DNA of 64,000 bases from Bifidobacterium angulatum DSM 20098 = JCM 7096 (GTDB lineage Bacteria > Actinomycetota > Actinomycetes > Actinomycetales > Bifidobacteriaceae), in contig NZ_AP012322.1 of the NCBI RefSeq assembly GCF_001025155.1, forward strand, positions 124,001 to 188,000. Reading direction: 5' to 3'. How positions within the stretch are numbered: the stretch's first letter is position 1; each line of letters opens with the position of its first letter. The notes under the pieces are model-generated. The model saw only the letters and a program-made list of their open reading frames with translations, was not told where the DNA came from and did no database searches. Below are positions 25,538 to 36,870 of the stretch, in pieces. The translations under genes and the position numbers were made by a program.

Positions 25538-26365
25538 ATGCGAGGAGAAGCATCTCGTATTGCGGATCGCGAATCGCGTGATTTGCTGGCATCCAAGCTG
25601 CGTGATACCCGTGAGGATGCATGGCGCATCGGCAATGAGCTGTTCGTCATCACCTCGCTGCTCGACGGTAACGTTCGCATCGAGCGTGCGCTGACCGATG
25701 TGTCACGACCCCTTGAAGACAAGGTTGCGGTTCTGAACACCCTGTTGGGCGATCAGGTGCATCCGATGACGATGGAGATCATGACCGAGGTCGTCAAGCG
25801 CCGTTGGAGTCGCGCCGCCGACATCGCGAATGCGGTCGAGGACTTTGGCGTAGACGCCATGATGTATTACGCGGACGCCACCGACAGCACGCTGCAGGTG
25901 TCCATCGAACTGGCCGAGCTGCACTCCGCGCTGCTGAATACGCCGGTGGTGCGCGCCAAGCTCTACGACGAGACCGTGCCCAGCGAGGCCCGAGTCAAGT
26001 TCTTCCATGAACTGTTCGACGGCAAAGGGCTGAACAAGGTCACGATGCGTCTGGCCGAACACGCCACGGAGAATCTGCGCAGGCGTCGTTACCTGGAAAC
26101 CATTCAGTGGCTGATCAACAAGCTTTCCCGTCATATGGGCGAGTCGATGGTCATCGTGACTACGGCCACGCCGCTGAAGCAGGAACAGATCGACAAGCTC
26201 ATCGCAGTGTATTCCAAGAAGATCGGGCGTGCGGTCCACATCAATTCCGTGGTCGACCCGTCCGTGCTTGGCGGCATGCGCGTACAGGTGGGCGACGAAG
26301 TCACGGATAACACCGTGGTGGCGCAGCTGGAGAACTTGCAGCGCAGCGTAAAAGCCGTATCCTGA
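25538..26365 (+). CDS. atpH: ATP synthase F1 subunit delta
   Basis: A 275-aa stator subunit linking b to the top of F1. It is about 100 residues longer than the E. coli protein. Actinobacterial delta subunits are often extended, and here the extra sequence lies N-terminal and centrally (RIADRESRDLLASKLRDTREDAW). The C-terminal domain is recognisable (VTTATPLKQEQIDKLIAVYSKKIGR, then VVDPSVLGGMRVQVGDEVTDNTV). It is not fused to b. SD GAAAGGCAGG. Confidence 0.93.
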   Translation: MRGEASRIADRESRDLLASKLRDTREDAWRIGNELFVITSLLDGNVRIERALTDVSRPLEDKVAVLNTLLGDQVHPMTMEIMTEVVKRRWSRAADIANAVEDFGVDAMMYYADATDSTLQVSIELAELHSALLNTPVVRAKLYDETVPSEARVKFFHELFDGKGLNKVTMRLAEHATENLRRRRYLETIQWLINKLSRHMGESMVIVTTATPLKQEQIDKLIAVYSKKIGRAVHINSVVDPSVLGGMRVQVGDEVTDNTVVAQLENLQRSVKAVS

Positions 26366-26418
26366 ACGGCCGGAAACGCTGAACAAACAGATTTTTACAC
26401 AACAATAAAGGAGAGATC

Positions 26419-28047
26419 ATGGCAGAACTTACCATTGATCCTGCCTCGGTGCGCAAGGCGCTTGACGATTTCGTCCAAGCGTACAAGCCGACCGACACCC
26501 CCACTCAGGAAGTGGGCTATGTCGCGACGGCCGGCGACGGCATTGCGCACGTGACAGGTCTGCCTGGTTGCATGGCCAACGAGCTGCTGACCTTCGAGGA
26601 CGGCACGCAGGGCCTGGCGTTCAACCTTGATGCTCGCGAAATCGGTGTGGTTATCCTCGGTGATTTCGCTGGTATCGAGGAAGGCCAGGAAGTGCGTCGT
26701 ACCGGCGAAGTGCTCTCCGTGCCCGTAGGCGATGGCTACCTTGGTCGCGTCGTTGATCCGCTGGGTCGTCCTATCGATGGCATGGGCGAGATCAAGATCG
26801 AAGGCCGCCGTATTCTGGAAGCCCAGGCTCCGGACGTTATGCATCGTCACCCGGTTGACGAGCCTATGTCCACCGGCCTGAAGGCCATCGACGCAATGAC
26901 GCCAATCGGCCGCGGCCAGCGCCAGCTCATCATCGGCGACCGCCAGACCGGTAAGACCGCTATCGCAATCGATACGATCATCAATCAGAAGGCCAATTGG
27001 GAATCCGGCGACCCGAAGAAGCAGGTCCGCTGCATCTACGTGGCCATCGGACAGAAGGGCTCCACCATCGCATCGGTGAAGCAGTCCCTCGAAGAGTCCG
27101 GTGCCATGGAGTACACCACCATCGTGGCCTCCCCGGCATCCGATTCCGCAGGCTTCAAGTACATTGCTCCGTACACCGGTTCCGCTATCGGACAGCACTG
27201 GATGTACCACGGCAAGCACGTCCTGATCGTCTTCGACGACCTGTCGAAGCAGGCCGAGGCCTACCGTTCGATCTCTCTGCTGCTCCGTCGCCCGCCGGGG
27301 CGTGAAGCGTACCCGGGTGACGTCTTCTACCTGCACTCCCGTCTGCTGGAGCGCTGCGCCAAGGTTTCCGATGACCTCGGCGGTGGTTCGATGACCGGTC
27401 TGCCGATCGTCGAAACCAAGGCGAACGACGTGTCCGCGTACATTCCGACCAACGTGATTTCCATCACCGACGGTCAGATCTTCCTGCAGTCCGATCTGTT
27501 CAACGCCAACCAGCGTCCTGCAGTGGACGTCGGTATCTCCGTCTCCCGAGTCGGTGGCGCAGCGCAGACCAAGGCACTGAAGAAGGTCTCCGGCACGCTG
27601 AAGATCTCCCTGGCCCAGTACCGTTCGCTGGAATCCTTCGCCATGTTCGCCTCCGATCTGGATGCGGCTTCCAAGGCCCAGCTGAACCGTGGCGCGCACC
27701 TGACCGAGCTGCTCAAGCAGCCGCAGTTCTCGCCGTACTCCATGGAACAGGAAGTGGCCTCCGTGTGGGCCGGCACCCATGGCAAGATCGATGATCTGCC
27801 GCTGAGCGACGTGCTGCCGTTCGAAAAGGGCATGCTGGACTACCTGGAGCACAACACCGACATTCTTAAGACCATCCGCGAAACGGGTGACTTCACCGCC
27901 GATACCGAGGCCGCTCTCGACAAGGCAGTGGACGAGTTCCGCGCAACCTTCGTGACCAGCGAAGGCAAGCCGTTGGTCGAGAAGAAGCCCGATACGGAGC
28001 ATGCCGCCCCGATCGAGCAGGAAAAGATCGTCGCGGGAGAGAAGTGA
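26419..28047 (+). CDS. atpA: ATP synthase F1 subunit alpha
   Basis: A 542-aa non-catalytic nucleotide-binding subunit of the F1 hexamer. The Walker A is [13 protein letters not shown], followed by the conserved [21 protein letters not shown] with the arginine finger region, and the ATP-synthase alpha/beta signature [14 protein letters not shown]. It ends in an acidic/Lys tail after the usual C-terminal domain. SD AAAGGAGAG; the next gene starts three bases after its stop. Confidence 0.97.
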   Translation: MAELTIDPASVRKALDDFVQAYKPTDTPTQEVGYVATAGDGIAHVTGLPGCMANELLTFEDGTQGLAFNLDAREIGVVILGDFAGIEEGQEVRRTGEVLSVPVGDGYLGRVVDPLGRPIDGMGEIKIEGRRILEAQAPDVMHRHPVDEPMSTGLKAIDAMTPIGRGQRQLIIGDRQTGKTAIAIDTIINQKANWESGDPKKQVRCIYVAIGQKGSTIASVKQSLEESGAMEYTTIVASPASDSAGFKYIAPYTGSAIGQHWMYHGKHVLIVFDDLSKQAEAYRSISLLLRRPPGREAYPGDVFYLHSRLLERCAKVSDDLGGGSMTGLPIVETKANDVSAYIPTNVISITDGQIFLQSDLFNANQRPAVDVGISVSRVGGAAQTKALKKVSGTLKISLAQYRSLESFAMFASDLDAASKAQLNRGAHLTELLKQPQFSPYSMEQEVASVWAGTHGKIDDLPLSDVLPFEKGMLDYLEHNTDILKTIRETGDFTADTEAALDKAVDEFRATFVTSEGKPLVEKKPDTEHAAPIEQEKIVAGEK

Positions 28048-28050
28048 TCC

Positions 28051-30442
<2,392 letters not shown>

Positions 30443-30443
<1 letters not shown>

Positions 30444-30739
30444 TGAGTGAGAAAGCCACGATGCAGGTGAACATCGTCTGCGCCGAACACCCGGTGTGGA
30501 GCGGCGAGGCGTTGCAGGTCACCATTCCCGCTTCCGGCGGTCAGATGGGTATTCTGCCTAATCATGAGCCTGTGCTCACGCTGATTAAGCAGGGTAAGCT
30601 TGCCGTGGTTGAGAAGGATGGTTCCCGTCGCGAAATCGAAGTTGCGGACGGATTCATCTCCTTCGATTCGAACAAGCTCACCGTTGCGGTCGAAGATGCC
30701 GGTACGTTGAAGCGTGCCGAGGTCGAAAGCGCAGAATAA
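30443..30739 (+). CDS. atpC: ATP synthase F1 subunit epsilon, short form lacking the C-terminal hairpin
   Basis: A 98-aa protein. The N-terminal beta-sandwich is intact (VNIVCAEHPVWSGEALQVTI, GQMGILPNHEPVLTLIKQGKL, then FISFDSNKLTVAVEDA), but sequence stops where the C-terminal helical hairpin should begin; E. coli epsilon is 139 aa. The ATPase-inhibiting helices are therefore missing. The stop codon is followed by the operon terminator, and no frameshifted remnant is visible downstream. It is the last gene of the operon. Confidence 0.93.
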
Positions 30740-30804
30740 CCGCACTGGCGATACGTCGACGATCAGACGATCAGCGGTGATGAGTCGACGACTATCGTTT
30801 CCCG

Positions 30805-30847
30805 ATGGGGCGGCACTCTACATGGGTGCCGCCCCATTCTTGTATTT
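30805..30847 (+). terminator. Terminator of the atp operon
   Basis: A 12-bp perfect stem (30805-30816 with 30826-30837) with a nine-base loop, followed by TTCTTGTATTTT. Just upstream (30750-30796) is an imperfect inverted repeat containing GTCGAC twice. Confidence 0.85.
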
Positions 30848-30989
30848 TCCACATGCCCTGGGTTGGTTGCGACTGCCGGTCATGGTGTTGTGGCAGTTTC
30901 CACCGGTTGCCGTCGGTGCCTTCTGATGACCGCCGGCATAGCCCTGAGCCGTCGATGGGGCGATTGGCCGGAAGATTGGACCCATGCGC

Positions 30990-30995
30990 TAGGGT
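30990..30995 (+). promoter_or_regulatory. -10 element of a probable leaderless nucS promoter
   Basis: TAGGGT ends eight bases before ATG 31004. No clear -35; GGTGGG is a poor SD. Confidence 0.4.
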
Positions 30996-31003
30996 GGGCT
31001 CTT

Positions 31004-31708
31004 ATGCGAATTCTGGTTGCCGATTGCTCCGCCGAATATTCCGGCCGTCTTAATGCCTCATTGCCGCTTGCCAAACGCGTGCTGCTGGTCAAGGCCGATA
31101 ACAGTCTGCTGATCTTCTCCGAACTCGGGTCATACAAGCCGCTCAACTGGATGGCGGCACCTTGCACGCTCAAAGACATCACCCCGCCCGACGCGGACGA
31201 TGATGCGGATACGCCTGCCCCCGAGAAGGTGCTGCGCGTCGCCTCCGCCAAGTCCTCCGACGTGCTGGAAGTCACCTTGCAGCACATCTATTCCGATGAA
31301 ACCTATGACTTGGGCGAGGACCCAGGATTGATCAAGGATGGCGTCGAAGACCACCTGCAGCAGTACCTGGCCGAGCAGATCGAACGCATCGGCAAAGGGG
31401 CGAAGCTGGTGCGCCGCGAATACCCGACCGCCATCGGTCCGGTGGACATCATGGCCATCGATGCGAACGGCGAGCACGTCGCCATCGAGATCAAACGGCA
31501 TGGCGGCATCGACGGCGTGGAGCAGCTTACACGCTATTGCGAGTTGCTGAACCGTGACCCGCTGCTCACACCCGTGCACGGCATCTTCGCCGCGCAGACC
31601 ATCACCCCGCAGGCCCGCGTGCTTGCCGAGGACCGCGGATTCCGCTGCCTGATTCTCGACTATGAGGAGATGAAGGGTGTGGAGGACGATTCGCTGCGCC
31701 TGTTCTAG
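31004..31708 (+). CDS. nucS: Mismatch-specific endonuclease NucS (EndoMS)
   Basis: A 234-aa protein used by actinobacteria for canonical mismatch repair in place of MutS/MutL. The N-terminal DNA-binding domain begins MRILVADCSAEYSGRLNASLPLA. The C-terminal RecB-like nuclease core has GPVDIMAIDANGEHVAIEIKRHG, giving the D...ExK catalytic set. The extreme C-terminus (DDSLRLF) resembles the sliding-clamp-binding tail of the family. ATG 31004 fits homologues; the frame is open 47 codons further upstream but crosses the atp terminator region. Confidence 0.94.
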   Translation: MRILVADCSAEYSGRLNASLPLAKRVLLVKADNSLLIFSELGSYKPLNWMAAPCTLKDITPPDADDDADTPAPEKVLRVASAKSSDVLEVTLQHIYSDETYDLGEDPGLIKDGVEDHLQQYLAEQIERIGKGAKLVRREYPTAIGPVDIMAIDANGEHVAIEIKRHGGIDGVEQLTRYCELLNRDPLLTPVHGIFAAQTITPQARVLAEDRGFRCLILDYEEMKGVEDDSLRLF

Positions 31709-31710
31709 CG

Positions 31711-31764
31711 TTTCCTCAAACTACCGATGGTGAGCACCCCATGAGCGACGGTAGTTTGAGGAAA
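31711..31764. repeat. Palindromic repeat element, copy 3
   Basis: Arms TTTCCTCAAACTACCG (31711-31726) and its complement (CGGTAGTTTGAGGAAA, 31749-31764) share the core of the elements at 8044 and 8100. It starts two bases after the nucS stop codon and probably works as its terminator. Confidence 0.8.
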
Positions 31765-31840
31765 TGGTTATCTGAGGGGTAATGCGGCTTTCAGGCTGCG
31801 GATACTGGTACAGATACAAGTGGGATGTGGGATAGTGGCA

Positions 31841-31882
31841 TAAAATGGGGTCTTCCCAGCTCACATTGAACCGGGAAGACCC
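31841..31882 (-). terminator. Terminator after the FKBP lipoprotein gene
   Basis: A 10-bp stem (31848-31857 with 31873-31882), followed on the minus strand by ATTTTA. Confidence 0.75.
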
Positions 31883-31932
31883 ACTCGTTGTAATGTGCCA
31901 TTGGGCTCGCCGTCACATGGCGTAACGGTACA

Positions 31933-32898
31933 TCAGTACGCGGCGAGAATATCGACCACGAACACCAGCGTGGAATTCGCCGGAATCGAGCCGGAAGCCT
32001 TATTGCCGTAGCCCTTGTCGGGCGGGATCACCAGCAGTACCTGCGAGCCGACCGTCTGACCGATCAGGCCATCCTTCCAGCCTTGGATGATCTGCCCGGA
32101 CGATGAGACGTCGGCGTCGAACGTCGTGTTCTTATCCCACGAGGAATCGAACTGCTTGCCGTCGGTCGTCCAACCGGTGTACTTCACCACGGCGGTCATG
32201 GAATTCGTGATCTTCGTGCCCTTGCCCTTGATGAGCGTCTGGGTGATCTGCTTGTCGACCGAGCCCTGACCGTTCATATCGATGGACGGCTTGCCGTTCT
32301 TGCCCAGCGTCACCTTTGGCAGACTCGCCGGAACATCGGTGACCTGGTCGCCTTCGGCACGGGTGAGATCCTTTGACTTGGATACGAGCGTGTAGACGAG
32401 GATGTACGAGGTGTTTGCGGAATTGCTGTCGTTGATGCCGAATGCGATGGAGGTGTTGAGCTTCTGCCCGATCATCGCCTTGTACGGTTCGATCTGCTTG
32501 AGGTTCGAGTCGGACAGCAGGATGGAGCAGTCGGGGGTGTTCTTCTCCCATGAGCTCATGAGTTCGGAACCGTCCTTGACGTTTATCGCAATGCCTTGGG
32601 CGCACACGCGGTCGCCCTTCTGGATGGTGGCGCCATCGCCCTTCTGCAGCACTGCGTAGGTGTTGTTCTGCACCGTCATCGGGGTCTTGAACGTGACCTT
32701 CGGTTTCTCTCCGAGCTTACCGGTGGCGGTGATGCCGGCGATCTGGTCCATATTGACCGTCTGCTTGCTGGATTCCTTGGATGAGGACGATGATGAGGAT
32801 GAATTGTTGGAACAACCCGCGAGTGTGGCGCACATGGCCAGCGCGCATCCGGCCGCCAAGGCGGAGCGGAGCAGCGTGGTGATCTTCTGTGAATGCAT
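31933..32898 (-). CDS. FKBP-type peptidyl-prolyl isomerase, lipoprotein
   Basis: A 321-aa secreted lipoprotein: positively charged N-terminus, hydrophobic core and lipobox LAGC with lipidated Cys29, then a Ser-rich linker. The C-terminal ~100 residues form an FKBP domain (AVVKYTGWTTDGKQFDSSWDKN, GQIIQGWKDGLIGQTVGSQVLLVIPPDKGYG, NSTLVFVVDIL), with the canonical Tyr, Asp, Val-Ile and Trp pocket residues. The 170-residue middle region may be a degenerate second FKBP-like domain. It would assist folding of exported proteins at the membrane surface. Confidence 0.9.
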   Translation of the reverse strand: MHSQKITTLLRSALAAGCALAMCATLAGCSNNSSSSSSSSKESSKQTVNMDQIAGITATGKLGEKPKVTFKTPMTVQNNTYAVLQKGDGATIQKGDRVCAQGIAINVKDGSELMSSWEKNTPDCSILLSDSNLKQIEPYKAMIGQKLNTSIAFGINDSNSANTSYILVYTLVSKSKDLTRAEGDQVTDVPASLPKVTLGKNGKPSIDMNGQGSVDKQITQTLIKGKGTKITNSMTAVVKYTGWTTDGKQFDSSWDKNTTFDADVSSSGQIIQGWKDGLIGQTVGSQVLLVIPPDKGYGNKASGSIPANSTLVFVVDILAAY

Positions 32899-32950
32899 GA
32901 TATACCACTGTAGCCGGAAACCTTGATTTTCCGGCGATGACGCCCTTTGC

Positions 32951-32956
32951 TAGAAT
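32951..32956 (+). promoter_or_regulatory. -10 element ahead of the acidic-tailed membrane protein
   Basis: TAGAAT nine bases before ATG 32966 and no SD; probably leaderless or nearly so. Confidence 0.45.
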
Positions 32957-32965
32957 GGCTGGGTT

Positions 32966-34573
32966 ATGAGTTTTTTAAAGCGGACAAACGAATCCGAGGT
33001 CGAAGCCATGGATAACGAGCCAAACGCTGAGAAGAAAGCGCGTCGTCATGCGGTATTGATGCGCGGTGTGGTAACACCGATTCTGGGACTGCTCGCTGTT
33101 GCGGCCATCGGACTTGGCATTATGAATGCCACGGAATGGAAGCCCAGTCGTACGATTACGGCGCAAACGCAGGTTTCCGGCAGTCGTTATGTGGTGACGG
33201 ATCCCGGTGTGGCCGGCCTAGTGGATAGCGATGTGAGGGTGAAGGTGCTGTCTGGCGGATCGGGGAAGGTCTGCGTTGCCGCCGCCTCCGCCAAGGATGC
33301 CGCCGGATGGTTGTCCGGTGAACGCTATGTGCGCCTGACTGGTCTTGATGATTGGCAGACGCTGGGTACGGAGAAGGCCGGCTCGTCGTCAGGGCAGAAT
33401 GCCGGAACGTCGCAGGACGGCACTGTGGAAGGCGTCGATTTCAAGGATTCCGACATGTGGCATGCCGTGACATGCGACACGAAGAGCGTTGAGTTCGAAA
33501 GCAATGTGAAGAACGATTCGACGGTTCTGCTTGTTGATTTGGGCGAGAAGCAGAATGCGGATATCTCGTTCACCTGGACGCGTAAGACGCTGCCTGATTT
33601 TGCTACGCCGTTCTATTTCGTTGGCGGTTTGCTGGCTGTGGGGGCGGTGCTGACCGCTTCCGTGTTCGCCATGCCTCCGCATCGCCGCCGTCATCGCATG
33701 GTGATGGGTACTGCCGGGCAGCTTGACGAGCATACCGATCAGCAGGCTGAGGAGCCGGTCGAGGAGGTGTCCATCCGTGAGGCGCTGACCGGCAGCATGA
33801 GCAGTCTTGCCGCCGCGTTCAAGCCGAGCAAGCGTGGCGGGCGCCGTCATGCCGCTGCGGCCGGGGAGGATGTTGAGCAGCCGACAGTAATCGATCCGTC
33901 CGCTCGTAATCTGGTGGCTGATGCAGCCGGTGCTGCCGCGGATGATGACGATATGTCCGTCGGCGAGGAGACTTCGGTTATTTCCGCGGACGAATTGCAG
34001 GCGTATTTCGCGCGATTGGCTCAGGAGTCCGACGAATCCTTCGGTATTGCCGAGGATGGCGATGCTGCCGATACGGGTATCACTGATACGGATGCCGCCG
34101 ACGTGGCTGATTCCGCCGGTGAAGTGCATGATGATTCCGCTGATGCTGATGCTGATGCTGATGCTGACGCTGACGCGGAGAACGAGCCTGTTGAATCCGC
34201 CGATCCAGTTGAATCGGACGATACCGCTGAATCCGACGAATCGGACAACACCGATGAACGTGATGATCCGAACGACGATAGCGAAGCGGATACCAACGCC
34301 GAATCGGACGAGTCGCATACGGCCGATGCGGTTGACGATGCAGTCGAGGCCGCTGATGCTGATGCCGATGCATCGAATGAGGAAGTGGCTGACGACCAGC
34401 CCGACGATGCGTCCGATAACCAGCCCGATGATTCCGAAGCGGAGCCGGTTGAAGAATCCGCCGACGATTCGCCCCAATCCGAACAATCGTCCGAACAATC
34501 TGATGACGAAACCGAAGACGGAGCCGACGAAGACGATCATGCCGCCGAGCAGTCCGCCGAGGAGGAATCCTGA
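32966..34573 (+). CDS. Two-helix membrane protein with a very long acidic tail, unknown function
   Basis: A 535-aa protein. A short basic N-terminus leads to membrane helix 1 (about 34-54). An external domain of about 155 residues follows, with two cysteines (103 and 170) that could form a disulfide, then helix 2 (about 215-236) and a basic stop-transfer RRRHR. The remaining ~290 residues face the cytoplasm. They begin with ordinary sequence (SIREALTGSMSSLAAAFKP) and become a low-complexity Asp/Glu/Ser/Ala tail with a run of DA repeats. No family recognised. The stop overlaps the next gene's ATG, so it is translationally coupled to a lipoprotein. Confidence 0.65.
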   Translation: MSFLKRTNESEVEAMDNEPNAEKKARRHAVLMRGVVTPILGLLAVAAIGLGIMNATEWKPSRTITAQTQVSGSRYVVTDPGVAGLVDSDVRVKVLSGGSGKVCVAAASAKDAAGWLSGERYVRLTGLDDWQTLGTEKAGSSSGQNAGTSQDGTVEGVDFKDSDMWHAVTCDTKSVEFESNVKNDSTVLLVDLGEKQNADISFTWTRKTLPDFATPFYFVGGLLAVGAVLTASVFAMPPHRRRHRMVMGTAGQLDEHTDQQAEEPVEEVSIREALTGSMSSLAAAFKPSKRGGRRHAAAAGEDVEQPTVIDPSARNLVADAAGAAADDDDMSVGEETSVISADELQAYFARLAQESDESFGIAEDGDAADTGITDTDAADVADSAGEVHDDSADADADADADADAENEPVESADPVESDDTAESDESDNTDERDDPNDDSEADTNAESDESHTADAVDDAVEAADADADASNEEVADDQPDDASDNQPDDSEAEPVEESADDSPQSEQSSEQSDDETEDGADEDDHAAEQSAEEES

Positions 34574-35583
34574 TGAAGAAACGTACCGTTACCAAAGCCG
34601 CGGCATTACTGGTCAGCGCCGGCATGCTGGTCTCCCTCGCAGCGTGTGAAGGCCAGGTGCCGCAAGCCACGTCAAGCCAGTCGTCCGAACAGTCCTCGCC
34701 TGATCTGACCACCACCCAGGAACACGCGATTCGCAACAAGATCCTTGACGTGATCGACGCGGCCGACGCGGCACAAAGCGCCGACGGCCTCAGCGAACGC
34801 GTCACTGGCCCACAGCTCGACATCCGTTCCAGCGAACTGACCATCGCCAAGGCCACCGGTAGCATGCCGGCCAAGGCTACGATTCCGCGCAAGATCACGC
34901 AGACCGTCATCCCCGTTAACGACGGCTGGCCCCGCACCGTGTTCACCATCACCACCACCACCGACGACCAGCAGTCCAAAAGGCTGCTGGTACTGACCCA
35001 GGACTCGGCGCGTGACAACTACAAGCTGTGGGGCGTCGCACGACTGTTCCAAGGCGCGAAACTGCCTAAGTTCGAAGTGCCCAAGCTGGGCAGCGAAATG
35101 GGCACCGCCAAAGACGCCAAACTGGTGGCGACCCCCGCCGAAGCGGTCAGCGAATACTGCGATCTGCTGAACAAGGGCGATGCCAGCGCCTACAAGAAGA
35201 AGATCGCCGACGACATGTTCCGCAGCGATCTGGAGAAGCTTTCCGCCACGGTGCAGCAAGGCATGGAGGCTAACAAGGGCACGCAGCAGCAGGTCTTCAC
35301 CGTGCCGAAGGACCAGATCAAGATCATGCGTTCGGCGGCGGATGGCGGCGACCTGGTCGTGGCGCGCATCGATTCCACATGGACCAGGCAGGCCGGTGAA
35401 GGGCGTGAATCATTGCCTGCCTCCGACGAGGAAAAAGCGTTGTTCGGCAACGGCAAGGCCACCAGCACCATGAAGGTCACCTATGTGAACGTGGTCGCGT
35501 TGTGGATTCCCGCAGCGGGTTCGAATCAGCAGATCGTCGCCGTGGGCGCCGAACGCCAGCCCATCAAAGTGGAGGCGATATAA
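34573..35583 (+). CDS. Lipoprotein of unknown function coupled to the membrane protein upstream
   Basis: A 336-aa secreted protein with a lipobox LAAC (Cys25) and a Ser/Gln/Thr-rich linker, then a globular alpha/beta-looking domain (EHAIRNKILDVIDAADAAQSADGLSERVTGPQLDIRSSEL) and a second half resembling a small all-purpose ligand-binding or NTF2-like fold (AVSEYCDLLNKGDASAYKKKIADDMFR). No catalytic motif stands out. It starts on the overlapping TGATG of the preceding gene, and the operon ends at the 35668 hairpin. Confidence 0.7.
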   Translation: MKKRTVTKAAALLVSAGMLVSLAACEGQVPQATSSQSSEQSSPDLTTTQEHAIRNKILDVIDAADAAQSADGLSERVTGPQLDIRSSELTIAKATGSMPAKATIPRKITQTVIPVNDGWPRTVFTITTTTDDQQSKRLLVLTQDSARDNYKLWGVARLFQGAKLPKFEVPKLGSEMGTAKDAKLVATPAEAVSEYCDLLNKGDASAYKKKIADDMFRSDLEKLSATVQQGMEANKGTQQQVFTVPKDQIKIMRSAADGGDLVVARIDSTWTRQAGEGRESLPASDEEKALFGNGKATSTMKVTYVNVVALWIPAAGSNQQIVAVGAERQPIKVEAI

Positions 35584-35591
35584 GCCATCCC

Positions 35592-35609
35592 ATGCCGTGC
35601 GCACGGCAT
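35592..35609. repeat. Perfect 18-bp palindrome
   Basis: ATGCCGTGC directly followed by its reverse complement GCACGGCAT, eight bases after the lipoprotein stop codon. Confidence 0.6.
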
Positions 35610-35667
35610 TCGCATGCCGCCGCTAGCACACATGGGGCTTGCAGCACGGCGAATTTTGCGTAGCACG

Positions 35668-35713
35668 AAATCGTTGCTGGTACTTATAGTTAAGCCAGCA
35701 ACGATTTTTGTTT
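35668..35713 (+). terminator. Terminator whose loop carries a -10-like sequence
   Basis: A 13-bp perfect stem (35668-35680 with 35695-35707) followed by TTTTTGTTTT. The 14-base loop contains TATAGT (35685-35690), which is placed well to be the -10 of the next gene (ATG 35726). Confidence 0.75.
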
Positions 35714-35725
35714 TCGGGAGGGCAG

Positions 35726-36694
35726 ATGGCAGGTCAGCAGCAGTTCAATCCAGGAGTTTCGTTGGCGGGCGCGGTCGATCTGGAAGCGTTGAAGCACCAG
35801 GTCAAAGCCGAGCCGGGGCAGGCCGGTGGCGCTCCGGCGGCAAGCGGCTATGTGATCGACACCACGGAGAACACGTTCCAGGCGATGGTGCAGACCTCGA
35901 CCACGTTCCCGATCCTCTTGTTCCTGTGGATTCCGACCGATGACCGTCTGTTCCCCATGGCCCGTGCGCTCGCCAACGCGGTGAACGCGATGAACGGTCA
36001 GATTCAGCTGTCGCGTATCGATATCGCATCCAACCCGTCCATCGCCCAGGCATTGCAGGTGCAGGGCGCCCCAGCACTGTTCGCGTTGATCGGCGGTCGA
36101 CCGATGCCGTTATTGCAGGGCCTGCCCAGCGACGAGGAAATGCAGCAGATCACCGAACAGGTGCTGCCGAAGATCGTGGCCATGGCCCAGCAGGCCGGCG
36201 TAAACGGCACGGCGCCATATTCTGGCGATCCGGATGCCGATGGCGCGCAGGGCGAAGGTGCCGCGAATCCGGCTTCCGTGGTGCCACCGGAACATCAGGA
36301 GGCGTATCAGCTGGCGCAGGCCGGCGACTATGCCGGTGCCGCGGCGGCGTATGCGCAGGTGCTTGAAGCCGATCCGAATGATGCGCTCGCGGCCCGTGAA
36401 CGTGCCAAGGCGCTGCTGTTGGCGCGTTCCGCCACCGCCGACGTGCGTGATGTGCGCACCGCCGCGGCCGATCGCCCCGACGATGTGGAAGCGCAGCTTG
36501 CCGTGGCCGATATCGATATGATCGGCGGTCAGATTCAGGATGCGTTCGACCGTCTGCTGGACTTCGTGGCTGCCGGGCATAAGACGGATATCGAACCGGT
36601 TCGCCAGCGCTTGCTGGAATACTTCGCCATTCCCGAGGCTGGCGATCCGCGTCTGGTTGCGGCTCGTCGCCGTCTCGCCACGCTGATGTACTGA
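35726..36694 (+). CDS. YbbN/CnoX-like thioredoxin-fold TPR protein without the CxxC
   Basis: A 322-aa cytoplasmic protein. Residues about 35-140 form a thioredoxin fold (FQAMVQTSTTFPILLFLWIPTDDRLFPM...VQGAPALFALIGGRPM), including the cis-Pro segment GAPALF. The redox CxxC site is replaced by IPTDDR and no Cys is present, so it cannot be a dithiol oxidoreductase. The C-terminal half is TPR-like (EAYQLAQAGDYAGAAAAYAQVLEADPNDALAARERAKALLL). In the family such proteins act as holdase co-chaperones. ATG 35726 follows GGGAGGG; the frame extends six codons upstream without support. Confidence 0.85.
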   Translation: MAGQQQFNPGVSLAGAVDLEALKHQVKAEPGQAGGAPAASGYVIDTTENTFQAMVQTSTTFPILLFLWIPTDDRLFPMARALANAVNAMNGQIQLSRIDIASNPSIAQALQVQGAPALFALIGGRPMPLLQGLPSDEEMQQITEQVLPKIVAMAQQAGVNGTAPYSGDPDADGAQGEGAANPASVVPPEHQEAYQLAQAGDYAGAAAAYAQVLEADPNDALAARERAKALLLARSATADVRDVRTAAADRPDDVEAQLAVADIDMIGGQIQDAFDRLLDFVAAGHKTDIEPVRQRLLEYFAIPEAGDPRLVAARRRLATLMY

Positions 36695-36735
36695 CGGCTG
36701 ATGTACTGACGGCAAAGTCGCAGGAACCGGCATAT

Positions 36736-36773
36736 CGACAGCGGGCGGAGCGTAATGCTTCCGCCCACTGTCG
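36736..36773. terminator. Terminator between ybbN-like gene and CYTH gene
   Basis: A stem of about 13 bp with small bulges (CGACAG-GGGCGGA with TCCGCCC-CTGTCG). It can serve both convergent genes. Confidence 0.6.
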
Positions 36774-36870
36774 TCTCTATATCTGTATGGGCATATGGGC
36801 GCTATCCGAATGGTGGGCTCTGCGGAGATGAGGCAGACGTGGTACTGATGCCGAAGCCGGTTGCGTCTGT

